Assembly: GCA_964423615.1 (NCBI GenBank)
Contig: CAYRFQ010000018.1
Location: forward strand, 54,364 to 118,363
Direction of reading: 5' to 3'
Source of the DNA: CAYRFQ01 sp964423615
GTDB lineage: Bacteria; Planctomycetota; Planctomycetia; Gemmatales; Gemmataceae
DNA: 64,000 nucleotides
Made by a program: the position numbers and the translations under genes. Numbering within the stretch: the stretch's first letter is position 1; every line of letters starts with the position of its first letter. Under the pieces are notes generated by a model. That model was not told the origin of the DNA and ran no database searches. It saw only the letters and a program-made list of their open reading frames with translations. Shown piece by piece: positions 33,803 to 41,204 of the stretch.

Positions 33803-35461
33803 TCACTTCATCCCCCTCGCATCTCCCATCGTCCGCGCAATATCAAACGCAATCGACGCCGCGAGCAGGAGCCGCTTCATGCGGACGTTCGCGGCTATCG
33901 TACCGGCGTACCTGAGTTGCCAATAGAGGCCACGTTGGCTTACGTCTTCGGTAGGTTTCGGATTGGTTTCGGTGATGTGGACTTCGAGGAGAGCGAGGGG
34001 CATGCCACTGTTGGTCTGAAAGGCGTACTTGGGTTGTTTGACGTTCCAAGTTCCCTGAATTCGTAGAAGGGGATTACCTTCGGCATCGAGGACGTGAAAA
34101 CCATCTTTCCAGCCCGAATCAAAAAATCCCAGGCGTTGGTTGTTCTCGTCAAAAATGGCAATGAGTGTGGGGTGTTTCGTACCGGCGGTTTTGCTCAGTC
34201 GAGCAACCACCTGATCCATGTCGCTGATGAAAACGTCGTTACTCAAGATGGTCTTGTCAGGGGATTGTTTTCCGCTGGGAGCATCTTCGATGGCCTTACC
34301 AACTTGGTTCTCAGACTTGGCGTCGAGAATTTTGATGTTCAAGCGCGACCCGGAAACACGAGGACGGAGCATGAGTTCTTGAGACGCGAAGATCCCTGGA
34401 CCTTGTCGACCCTGTTTGGAAGGTGTCGGGGACGGGCCAGCCGGAGCTACTTCTACCAGTTCATCATCCGCAGGTGCCACCTCGACCAGTTCATCATCCG
34501 CAGGAGCGACTTCGACGATTTCATCATCTACGATTTCGACGACTTCCTCATCATCGTCGAGCACTTGAACCAAATCGCCAACATCTTCAATGATGTCATC
34601 CTCATCGTCCACGACCTCCACGATCTCATCGTCCACGACCTCCACGATCTCATCGTCCACGACCTCCACGATCTCATCGTCCACGACCTCCACGATTTCA
34701 TCTTCTTCGGCCACCTCCACGACGGGTTCGGGTCTTCTTTTCCCGGGCTTTTTCGCAGGTTTCGCAGGAGGTCTCCTCGCTGGCTTGTTCGTCGGCTTTT
34801 GAGGACGTTTTGCCTTGGGCGAACGTTTCGGCTTTTCTTCGACGAGTTCGACGACTGGTTCGTCTTCTTCGGCCACCTCCACGACGGGCAGGTCATCTTC
34901 GAGGTCCTCTAATTCTTCGAGGTCCTCAAGTTCGTCCAACTCTTCGAGTTCTTCTTCCTCATCGTCGAGGGATTGCAGCCCAGGAACGTCGTCGTCACCT
35001 TTGGTTTTTGGTGTTTTAGCCTTTGATTTGGGAGCTGCTTTTGGTTTGGGGGTTGCTTTTGGCTTGGGGGCTTCGTCCTCCTCCTCGCCAGCGAGGCCGA
35101 CCGAATCGAGATCCAAATCGTCCAGAAGTCCTCCTACGAAGAGGTCGTCGGAAGCTGTCGGCTCCGGAGACTCCTTCGCGGAACTTGTTTTCTGAGGAAC
35201 TCCTTGTTTGTTTTCGGTCTCGGAACCGAGTTCCTGGAGGGCCGGCAAGTCATCTCCTGAAGCGGACTTCTGGGCGGCTGCAGGTTTGGAGGGCTTCTTT
35301 GGCTCTGGAGTGGAACCCTTATTGGCTGGTTTGGGCGTAGACTTTTTCAGACGAATCGTCGCGCGGCAGCTCGGACACCGGAGGCTCTCGATGAGGCCAG
35401 CTGCATTATCCGGAATTTCAAGGGGATTGGAACACCCTGGACACTTCATCTGCTTTGGCAT
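33803..35461 (-). CDS. Zinc-ribbon protein with long acidic repeats and a LURP/scramblase-like C-terminus
   Basis: 552 residues. The N-terminus is a zinc ribbon (MKCPGCSNPLEIP...LRCPSCRATIRL). Residues about 45-340 are low-complexity: Lys/Pro/Ala-rich linkers, then acidic tandem units DDEIVEVV (four copies) and VEVAPADDEL (three copies). Residues about 370-552 look globular (SRLNIKILDA, LIAIFDENNQRLGFFDSG, LYWQLRYAG), with the beta pattern seen in LURP-one/phospholipid-scramblase relatives. The last match is weak and inferred. No signal peptide is seen. Function unknown. Confidence 0.75.
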   Translation of the reverse strand: MPKQMKCPGCSNPLEIPDNAAGLIESLRCPSCRATIRLKKSTPKPANKGSTPEPKKPSKPAAAQKSASGDDLPALQELGSETENKQGVPQKTSSAKESPEPTASDDLFVGGLLDDLDLDSVGLAGEEEDEAPKPKATPKPKAAPKSKAKTPKTKGDDDVPGLQSLDDEEEELEELDELEDLEELEDLEDDLPVVEVAEEDEPVVELVEEKPKRSPKAKRPQKPTNKPARRPPAKPAKKPGKRRPEPVVEVAEEDEIVEVVDDEIVEVVDDEIVEVVDDEIVEVVDDEDDIIEDVGDLVQVLDDDEEVVEIVDDEIVEVAPADDELVEVAPADDELVEVAPAGPSPTPSKQGRQGPGIFASQELMLRPRVSGSRLNIKILDAKSENQVGKAIEDAPSGKQSPDKTILSNDVFISDMDQVVARLSKTAGTKHPTLIAIFDENNQRLGFFDSGWKDGFHVLDAEGNPLLRIQGTWNVKQPKYAFQTNSGMPLALLEVHITETNPKPTEDVSQRGLYWQLRYAGTIAANVRMKRLLLAASIAFDIARTMGDARGMK

Positions 35462-35712
35462 GACGTAAACCCTCCCAACGTCAAATTTTAGGAGTTGGGT
35501 TGCCCCAAGACTAGGCGAATAGGAGACACCACGCCGTGTGGTCCTGTGTTAGGGTGGTCCAATCGTGGCAGTCGGAATGATTGGTCGGCGACGCGGTAAT
35601 TGGTTTGTCGAGAGAGGGTTTTGAGAAGTGAGCGAGGACTGTTCATCCTATCCTCGCTCGTGTTTTGGGCGCAAGTAGCCCCCAAGTTCAACCTTGTCCC
35701 AAAGCCGAAATA

Positions 35713-36402
35713 TTAGTCGATCTTCCTCACGGCTTCGATGATCGCCGCGGCGTCGTGCCGGGTACGGTATCCATCGTAAAACAGTTTCGCTCGAATGACG
35801 CCCTTCTCGTCGATGATGAATGTTCCCGGGTATGGAACGCCTCTCAACGCGACCCCACGAATTTTGATGTTCGGGGCTTCTGCGTTGTAGATCTGGAAGG
35901 CTTTGATGACCTTGCTCTGGGTGTCCGCGAGAAGCGGATAAGTGATTTCTCCCCTCTTCGCGAACTTGGCCAGCGATTCAACAGGGTCGTAGCTGACGGC
36001 GATGACTTGGATATTCGCCTTTTCGAGTTTCTGAATGTTCTTTTGCAGTTGGACCAACTGCTTGACGCAATACGGTCACCACCGAGCCGAACGGTGAAAG
36101 ACGACCGCTATTTTCTTCCCTTGGCCGAGGAATTCTTTCCACTCGCGTTTTTTGCCGTTTTGGTCCTTGATACCAAGCTCGGGAGCTTTCGTTCCGACCT
36201 TCGGCCCTGTTTTGCCTTCGGGAGCGGCCTTCTGGGCGGCAGCTTCAGGGTTCTTTGCCGCGAGGGAAATCGAGCCTTTGGGATTAGGCTTTGGTTCCTT
36301 TTCGGCAGGTGCGGAAGAGCAGGCAACGATGGTGAGACAGACGAGGGCTAACACCCCTCGACCGACTGCGCGACCGAAAAATCGCGGATGGGCTCCAAAC
36401 AT
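35713..36402 (-). CDS. Redoxin lipoprotein with in-frame TGA, probable selenocysteine (W-U-P-Y-C)
   Basis: Thioredoxin-fold, peroxiredoxin-like (AhpC/TSA type) lipoprotein, 229 residues if the TGA at 36076-36078 is read as selenocysteine 109. The ATG at 36402 follows GGAGG. The signal and lipobox (LALVCLTIVAC) anchor it to the envelope. Before the TGA the frame reads VVFHRSARW; after it, still in frame, PYCVKQLVQLQKN and then VIAVSYDPVESLAKF, ITYPLLAD and GVPYPGTFIIDEKG. Cysteine homologues have WCPYC at this place, so the TGA falls exactly on the catalytic residue. A hairpin at 36045-36061 has the features of a bacterial SECIS. If Sec is not inserted, a 108-residue truncated product results. 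Confidence 0.82.
36045..36061 (-). promoter_or_regulatory. Candidate bacterial SECIS hairpin
   Basis: Read on the minus strand, GCAGTTG and CAACTGC form a perfect 7-bp stem around GTC. The loop G starts 22 bases after the TGA, leaving 21 bases between. In E. coli fdhF the loop GU lies at nearly the same distance, within GGUC as here. No bulged U equivalent is obvious. Confidence 0.6.
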
Positions 36403-36722
36403 TGAGACCTCCAGATGAGACACAAAAGTGGTGTTCGATTCCTGAACGTGCGGAGTCGTTCCATCTGTAATATAAGGAAAGGAGCAACGAATGTTCTGTG
36501 AGTTTGTCCACATTTGGTTCGCGGAATAGTTTTCGAATAGATTTGGCCACAACGAATAAACGGCAACACGTCCGCGAGTTGAACAATTCGGCTGTCTGTG
36601 AAGACTTTTTCCAGCAGAAAAAGTAATCCGTCGGGTTTTTCCGACGTACAATTACTGAGCAACTTACGAACCAGGATCGTTAAACTCTCAACGCTCAAGC
36701 CCATTGCCTGGAGAAATTTTCG
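36403..36722. other. Divergent intergenic region
   Basis: Separates the redoxin and the small gene/kinase pair, so it must hold both promoters, but I cannot pick convincing boxes. A short hairpin CGTCGG/CCGACG lies at 36629-36646. Confidence 0.4.
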
Positions 36723-36947
36723 ATGGACCAAGACGCCTACCAGTATGCCGAACTCGTCGCCTTGCTCAAAGAAGAGGGACACTCCGCGGAAACCATCGAC
36801 GCAATCCTTGAACAAGTCAAGGAATACGAGAAGAAGACAGGCATCGACTCCGTGATGGACTCGATCGCCAATGGCACGTTCGACCTCGACGCCGTCATCA
36901 CGGACGCCCTGAGAAGCATCGGCAAAGATGATTCCTACTCGGAGTGA
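36723..36947 (+). CDS. Small acidic helical protein coupled to the kinase
   Basis: 74 residues from the ATG at 36723, preceded by GGAG. The sequence is acidic and predicted mostly helical (YAELVALLKEEGHSAETIDAILEQVKEYEKK), with no cysteine, signal or membrane segment. Its 3-prime end overlaps the kinase gene by 20 bases, which argues for co-translation and a functional link, for example as an adaptor or regulator. No family recognised. Confidence 0.7.
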   Translation: MDQDAYQYAELVALLKEEGHSAETIDAILEQVKEYEKKTGIDSVMDSIANGTFDLDAVITDALRSIGKDDSYSE

Positions 36948-38151
36948 CACCAAGTTGTCCTCTTTGTGGTGGACACTGCGAATCGGGCCAGTCGTCTCAG
37001 TAGTCGTGGTGATCGGGCTGGGTTGGTTCTTCCAAGGCACCCTCCGGCTTGTACCCAACGACCGAGCCCGAGGTCCTGTGGCGTTGGTTGGTTGGATCAC
37101 ACTGGTTCTGCTGGCGTTGGCTCTGGTCGCATTGCATCTGTGCCTGGTCCGGCTTCGGCGATCGAGTCGAACCCCCAAAGACGACAACAAGTTCGGCCAA
37201 TACACCCTCGTCGAAAAGATCGGTTCGGGCGGAATGGGAATCGTCTACCGAGCTCGCCATGCGCTACTCAACCGTCCGACGGCCGTCAAGATTCTGGAAG
37301 TCGACAAGACCAATGAAGAAAACGCCGCACGCTTCGAACGCGAAGTCCAGCTCACCAGTCAACTCCATCATCCCAACACGATCGCTGTCTATGATTACGG
37401 TCGCACCCCCCATGGGGTCTTCTATTACGCGATGGAATACCTCGATGGCATAACTCTCGAAAACATTATCAAGTCTTACGGTCCGCTGCCAGAAAGTCGC
37501 GTCATCCACATCCTCACGCAGCTGTGCGGATCACTCGCCGAGGCCCACGACATCGGCGTCATCCACCGCGACATCAAACCCGCGAACATCATGTTGAACC
37601 GGCTCGGCGGCATGTACGATTTCGTCAAGCTGCTCGATTTCGGTCTGGTCAAAGTCATCGACGGAAAAGAAGAACTGCGGCTCACCCAAGGAAAATCGAT
37701 CAAAGGGACGCCGCTTTACCTCTCCCCCGAAGCCATCGAAACGCCGCAGACAATCGACCGACGTGCCGACCTCTATTCGCTCGCTGCGGTTGGCTACTTT
37801 TTGCTCACCGGTAAGCCCGTATTCGAGGGCCAGTCCTTTTTCGAGTTGTGCATCCAACACATCCGCCGCAAGCCCAAACCGCCCTCCGAAAAACTCGGAC
37901 GACCAGTCTCGTCGGACCTGGAAGCGGTGATTCTTCGATGTCTGTCAAAGAAACGCGACGAACGACCCGCGGACGCTCGAGAGCTCGAGAAAGAGTTGCT
38001 CTCGTGTAAGTCCGCTGGACAATGGACGCAAGAAGCGGCAGCGAGTTGGTGGGAAATCGTCCGCAAGATCGGTCCGCGGGAACGCAAGAAAGTTCCCGAC
38101 GACAATCCGAATGAGGTCTTCACAGTCAGTCATAACGACGTCGAGACGTGA
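36928..38151 (+). CDS. Membrane Ser/Thr protein kinase (Hanks type)
   Basis: 407 residues. Two N-terminal membrane helices (about 15-35 and 50-75) precede a cytoplasmic kinase domain from about residue 90. The kinase has GSGGMGIVYRA (glycine loop), AVKILEVD (lysine), IHRDIKPANIML (catalytic loop), LLDFGLVK (DFG) and TPLYLSPEAIE (APE-like). All catalytic residues are present. Planctomycetes carry many such kinases, usually with an extracytoplasmic sensor after the kinase; here the membrane part comes first and no sensor is evident. It overlaps the preceding 74-residue gene. Confidence 0.92.
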   Translation: MIPTRSDTKLSSLWWTLRIGPVVSVVVVIGLGWFFQGTLRLVPNDRARGPVALVGWITLVLLALALVALHLCLVRLRRSSRTPKDDNKFGQYTLVEKIGSGGMGIVYRARHALLNRPTAVKILEVDKTNEENAARFEREVQLTSQLHHPNTIAVYDYGRTPHGVFYYAMEYLDGITLENIIKSYGPLPESRVIHILTQLCGSLAEAHDIGVIHRDIKPANIMLNRLGGMYDFVKLLDFGLVKVIDGKEELRLTQGKSIKGTPLYLSPEAIETPQTIDRRADLYSLAAVGYFLLTGKPVFEGQSFFELCIQHIRRKPKPPSEKLGRPVSSDLEAVILRCLSKKRDERPADARELEKELLSCKSAGQWTQEAAASWWEIVRKIGPRERKKVPDDNPNEVFTVSHNDVET

Positions 38152-38248
38152 ATTTCGTTGGCTTCCTCACCCCTTTTGCTGCCACTCCTTCACCGTAGAC
38201 CGAATCCTCTGGCACACAGCCAGACTATTTGATGGAGGACGACTCGGG

Positions 38249-38935
38249 CTAACAACATCCAGGTGTTTTTTCGTCCTCGGAACGCTCAGTCTGCTTTTTC
38301 ATCACATCAGTGGCCCAACCTCGCCAGCTTTCCGACAATTGTGGCACCTCAAGCATTCTCTCCACCTCGGTGCGGTCACGAGCGAAGATTCGGAAGATAT
38401 CACGCACGGTCAAATCATGATCGGGTTTCTCAACGACCCGGATTTCATCTCCAGCACCCAGTTCTCCTTCGACAATAATTCGCAGATACGTTCCGGGTCG
38501 CGAAGCCTCCGTAAACCGGCGGGGAAACAGTTTGTCGTTCATCCGAACCCCAAGCCGCCAGCAAGGAATTCGTGGTTCGGAAACTTCAAGAACGGTCGTC
38601 CCGATTTCCCACCGTTCTCCGACAAGGGCTTCATTCACCTCGATTCCTTCTATGGTCAGGTTCTCTCCCAACTGGCCGTGAGAAAAGGATGTGGAAGTCT
38701 GCTCTTCCCACCAGCGCAGGTCCTCAATGGCATAGGCGTAAATGGCTTTGTCGGGTCCTCCGTGGGCTACCCGGTCGGCTTGATCATCTCCGGCCAGGTT
38801 CACACCCCTCGCGGCAATGCGACCATCGACTGGTGACTTCCAAATTGCACTCTTGGCAGGTCGCCCGTGATAGTCGAACTCACGGACACCGCCGACGTTC
38901 ACCGACAAAACAGTTCCGACCGTGCTTGTTGTCAT
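38249..38935 (-). CDS. MOSC domain protein, YiiM-like
   Basis: 228 residues. The MOSC beta-barrel domain (about 10-160) shows VNVGGVREF, DRVAHGGPDKAIYAYA, GQLGENLTIEG, IGTTVLEVSEPRIPCWRLG and the conserved cysteine in RIPCWRL that coordinates molybdenum in the family. Residues 165-215 match the helical 3-alpha domain of YiiM-type proteins, which reduce N-hydroxylated compounds using molybdenum cofactor. mobA at 62930 is elsewhere in the window, so the cofactor pathway exists in this genome. The extreme C-terminus (KTPGCC) is unusual but may not matter. Confidence 0.9.
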   Translation of the reverse strand: MTTSTVGTVLSVNVGGVREFDYHGRPAKSAIWKSPVDGRIAARGVNLAGDDQADRVAHGGPDKAIYAYAIEDLRWWEEQTSTSFSHGQLGENLTIEGIEVNEALVGERWEIGTTVLEVSEPRIPCWRLGVRMNDKLFPRRFTEASRPGTYLRIIVEGELGAGDEIRVVEKPDHDLTVRDIFRIFARDRTEVERMLEVPQLSESWRGWATDVMKKQTERSEDEKTPGCC

Positions 38936-39299
38936 CGTTCATCCTGTGTGCGAGATTGAAAGCAAAAGTTGTTGGGAAGAAACTCCAGCAAACACCCGAG
39001 AATTGTCTCTGAGCAATACTTACTGTTTTCCATCACGGACGACAACACGAACGCTGCCGGACCGGCGTCGGTATTCGCGGCGCAAACATTCCTGTCCACC
39101 CTTCCAAGGCTGCCCGATCTTTGCCTTTGCTTTCAAACCAAGGCCAATCATTTGCACCCCATTCGAACGTGAGGTTATCGTATTTCTCCTGCGGCCCGCC
39201 TGGGAAATATCGTTGCATCCCACCAAACACGGCGTACCCTAAGACACATTGTCGTCGCCATGACGTGGACTGTTCTCACCGACAACTGGACCAAACACC
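38936..39299. other. Intergenic region with a possible gene fragment
   Basis: 364 bases between the divergent MOSC and sulfatase genes. Contains only the doubtful minus-strand fragment at 39033-39230. Confidence 0.4.
39033..39230 (-). pseudogene. Possible gene fragment, unrecognised
   Basis: A 65-codon frame reading EKYDNLTFEWGANDWPWFES has protein-like composition for about 50 residues. It then turns into low-quality Arg/Cys sequence and stops. No upstream start with a ribosome site or N-terminal domain is seen. It may be a relic of a longer gene; a chance frame cannot be excluded. Confidence 0.2.
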
Positions 39300-40754
39300 A
39301 TGACTCTCCGCTCTCTGATGAAGGCTACGTTGGCCTTGTTTGCCGCGTTGATTTGTTTCCCCATACTGGGCCAAGCCCAAGAGAAGGGACGACCTAACAT
39401 TATCTTGATCTTTACCGACGACCAAGGCTACGGCGACGTCGGTTGTTATGGAGCCAAAGGCTATGAGACTCCCAACATGGACAGGATGGCCAAGGAAGGC
39501 ATTCGGTTCACGAGTTTCTACACGGGCTGTCCGGTCTGCTCAGGCTCGCGAGCCGCGTTGTTGACAGCTTGTTACTACCAGCGAGTCAGCGTTCGCCCCG
39601 TGTTCTTCCCGCCAGCTCGCAATGGACTCAACCCCAACGAAATCACGATCGCCGAGATCCTCAAGGAAATCGGATACACCACTGGAATGATCGGAAAATG
39701 GCACCTCGGTCATCTTCCCCCGTTCCTCCCAACGGCCCAGGGATTCGATTCGTATTATGGCATCCCGTATAGCAACGACATGTGGCTCGACAAAGAAACG
39801 GCCCAGTTCGCCAAGGACTGCGTCTTCCTCAAAGGCATGACCGAAGAGAAGGCTCGCACCGAAAAACGAACTCGCAACTGGGTTCCGCTCATGCGAGGAA
39901 CAAAAGTCGTCGAGTACCCCGCAGACCAATCGACACTCACCAAGCGCTACACCGAAGAGGCCATGAAGTTCATCGAGAAGAACAAAAAGAAACCGTTCTT
40001 CCTCTACATGCCGCACACCATGCCGCACGTCCCGATGTTCGTTTCGAAGAAGTTCCAAAACAAGACGAAATCTCTCTACGGAAACGTCATCGAGGAGTTG
40101 GACTGGTCCGTCGGTGAAGTCCTCAAGACCGTCAAGAAGTGTGGCATCGACAAGAAAACGCTCGTCATCTTCACGACCGACAACGGCACCCATCGCGGCT
40201 CGTCGGGTCCGCTCCGAGGTCGAAAGGCTGGTCCGTACGAAGGCGGAGTGCGGGTTCCTTGTATCATGCGGTGGCCAGGACGCATTGAACCAGGGACGAA
40301 GACGAACGAGACAGCCGCGACAATAGACATCCTCCCCACGATCGCGAAAATCACCGGGGCCAAAGTTCCCCAAGATCGAACCATCGACGGAAAAGACATC
40401 AGTCCCTTGGTATTCGGAGAGCCAGGTGCGAAGACGCCTCACGAATACTACATTCTGTTGCACAGGGATGGCTGTGTCCGCAGTGGCAAGTGGAAATATT
40501 ATCCGTGGCCCGAAGGGGGCAAGAAGAAAAACAAGAAAGGGAAGAAAGGGAAGAAAGGGAAAAAGCCCGCTCCAGTAAAACGGCCGAAGGTGCAGCTCTA
40601 CGATTTGTCGACGGATCTGTCGGAAACGAAAAACGTCGCCGAGCAACATCCACAAGTCGTCCGCCGACTCCACGCTGCGTTCGTGGCCCATCGGATGGAC
40701 ATCCGAAAGAACAAACGACCCGCCGGTACGGTCAACCTGAAGAAAAAGCAGTGA
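39300..40754 (+). CDS. Secreted arylsulfatase-type sulfatase
   Basis: 484 residues with a signal peptide (ATLALFAALICFPILGQAQ). The alkaline-phosphatase-fold sulfatase motifs are present: metal ligands in IFTDDQGYGDVGCYG (residue ~37), the formylglycine site CSGSRAALLT near residue 80, GKWHLGH, HTMPHVPMF and TTDNGTH. The formylglycine motif is CxGSR where CxPSR is usual. Near residue 405 there is a lysine-rich tract (KKGKKGKKGKK) in place of a loop. Planctomycete sulfatases act on sulfated polysaccharides; the substrate cannot be read here. Confidence 0.93.
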   Translation: MTLRSLMKATLALFAALICFPILGQAQEKGRPNIILIFTDDQGYGDVGCYGAKGYETPNMDRMAKEGIRFTSFYTGCPVCSGSRAALLTACYYQRVSVRPVFFPPARNGLNPNEITIAEILKEIGYTTGMIGKWHLGHLPPFLPTAQGFDSYYGIPYSNDMWLDKETAQFAKDCVFLKGMTEEKARTEKRTRNWVPLMRGTKVVEYPADQSTLTKRYTEEAMKFIEKNKKKPFFLYMPHTMPHVPMFVSKKFQNKTKSLYGNVIEELDWSVGEVLKTVKKCGIDKKTLVIFTTDNGTHRGSSGPLRGRKAGPYEGGVRVPCIMRWPGRIEPGTKTNETAATIDILPTIAKITGAKVPQDRTIDGKDISPLVFGEPGAKTPHEYYILLHRDGCVRSGKWKYYPWPEGGKKKNKKGKKGKKGKKPAPVKRPKVQLYDLSTDLSETKNVAEQHPQVVRRLHAAFVAHRMDIRKNKRPAGTVNLKKKQ

Positions 40755-41204
40755 GGCTCAGCTGGCCGGCAAAGCTTCGGAATCGATAATTTGGTTGCCC
40801 CTCTGGATGTTGGAATTCGTTTTGTTCGAAAAAAGTAGCCGCGCTCGCTACACCCGTGTGAGCTACTTTCGCCCGAATCCAAAGGAGCATCCGGTAATTT
40901 GTCCTCTCAGTTGGGCCAGACTCCAAAGTGGCAACAAATTCTATCTGCGGGAGGAGGATGGCCCGAAGACCTTCATGTCTACCGTGGCTCACTTCGGGAG
41001 CGAGAATATGACCAGACGCTGCTACGCGACGCACGAAACCAACAACAATCTCGGGGCACCTCTCTTTTCTATTTCTCACCTTCCTCCTTCGGCCCTTCTC
41101 CTGCTGGACGCCTGAGGTAAGGCCCGTAAAACAAATACGGTTGTGAAAAGAACACTGCGTTCGCGTGCCGAACGATCCAATAAAGACTTACAGGAGAATC
41201 GACA
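40755..41204. other. Intergenic region with a hairpin
   Basis: 450 bases without a supported gene. AAAGTAGC (40832-40839) and GCTACTTT (40862-40869) form an inverted repeat 78 bases after the sulfatase stop. It may be a transcript end or a REP-like element. Confidence 0.45.

Noticed and set aside
35713..36651. Simple nonsense pseudogene or two separate genes for the redoxin
   Set aside because: The two frames are identical in phase, the TGA lies at the catalytic cysteine position, and a SECIS-like hairpin follows. Selenocysteine explains all of this better than chance decay.
40598..41079. Minus-strand frames opposite the sulfatase end
   Set aside because: Codon pattern follows the sulfatase; no supporting motif.
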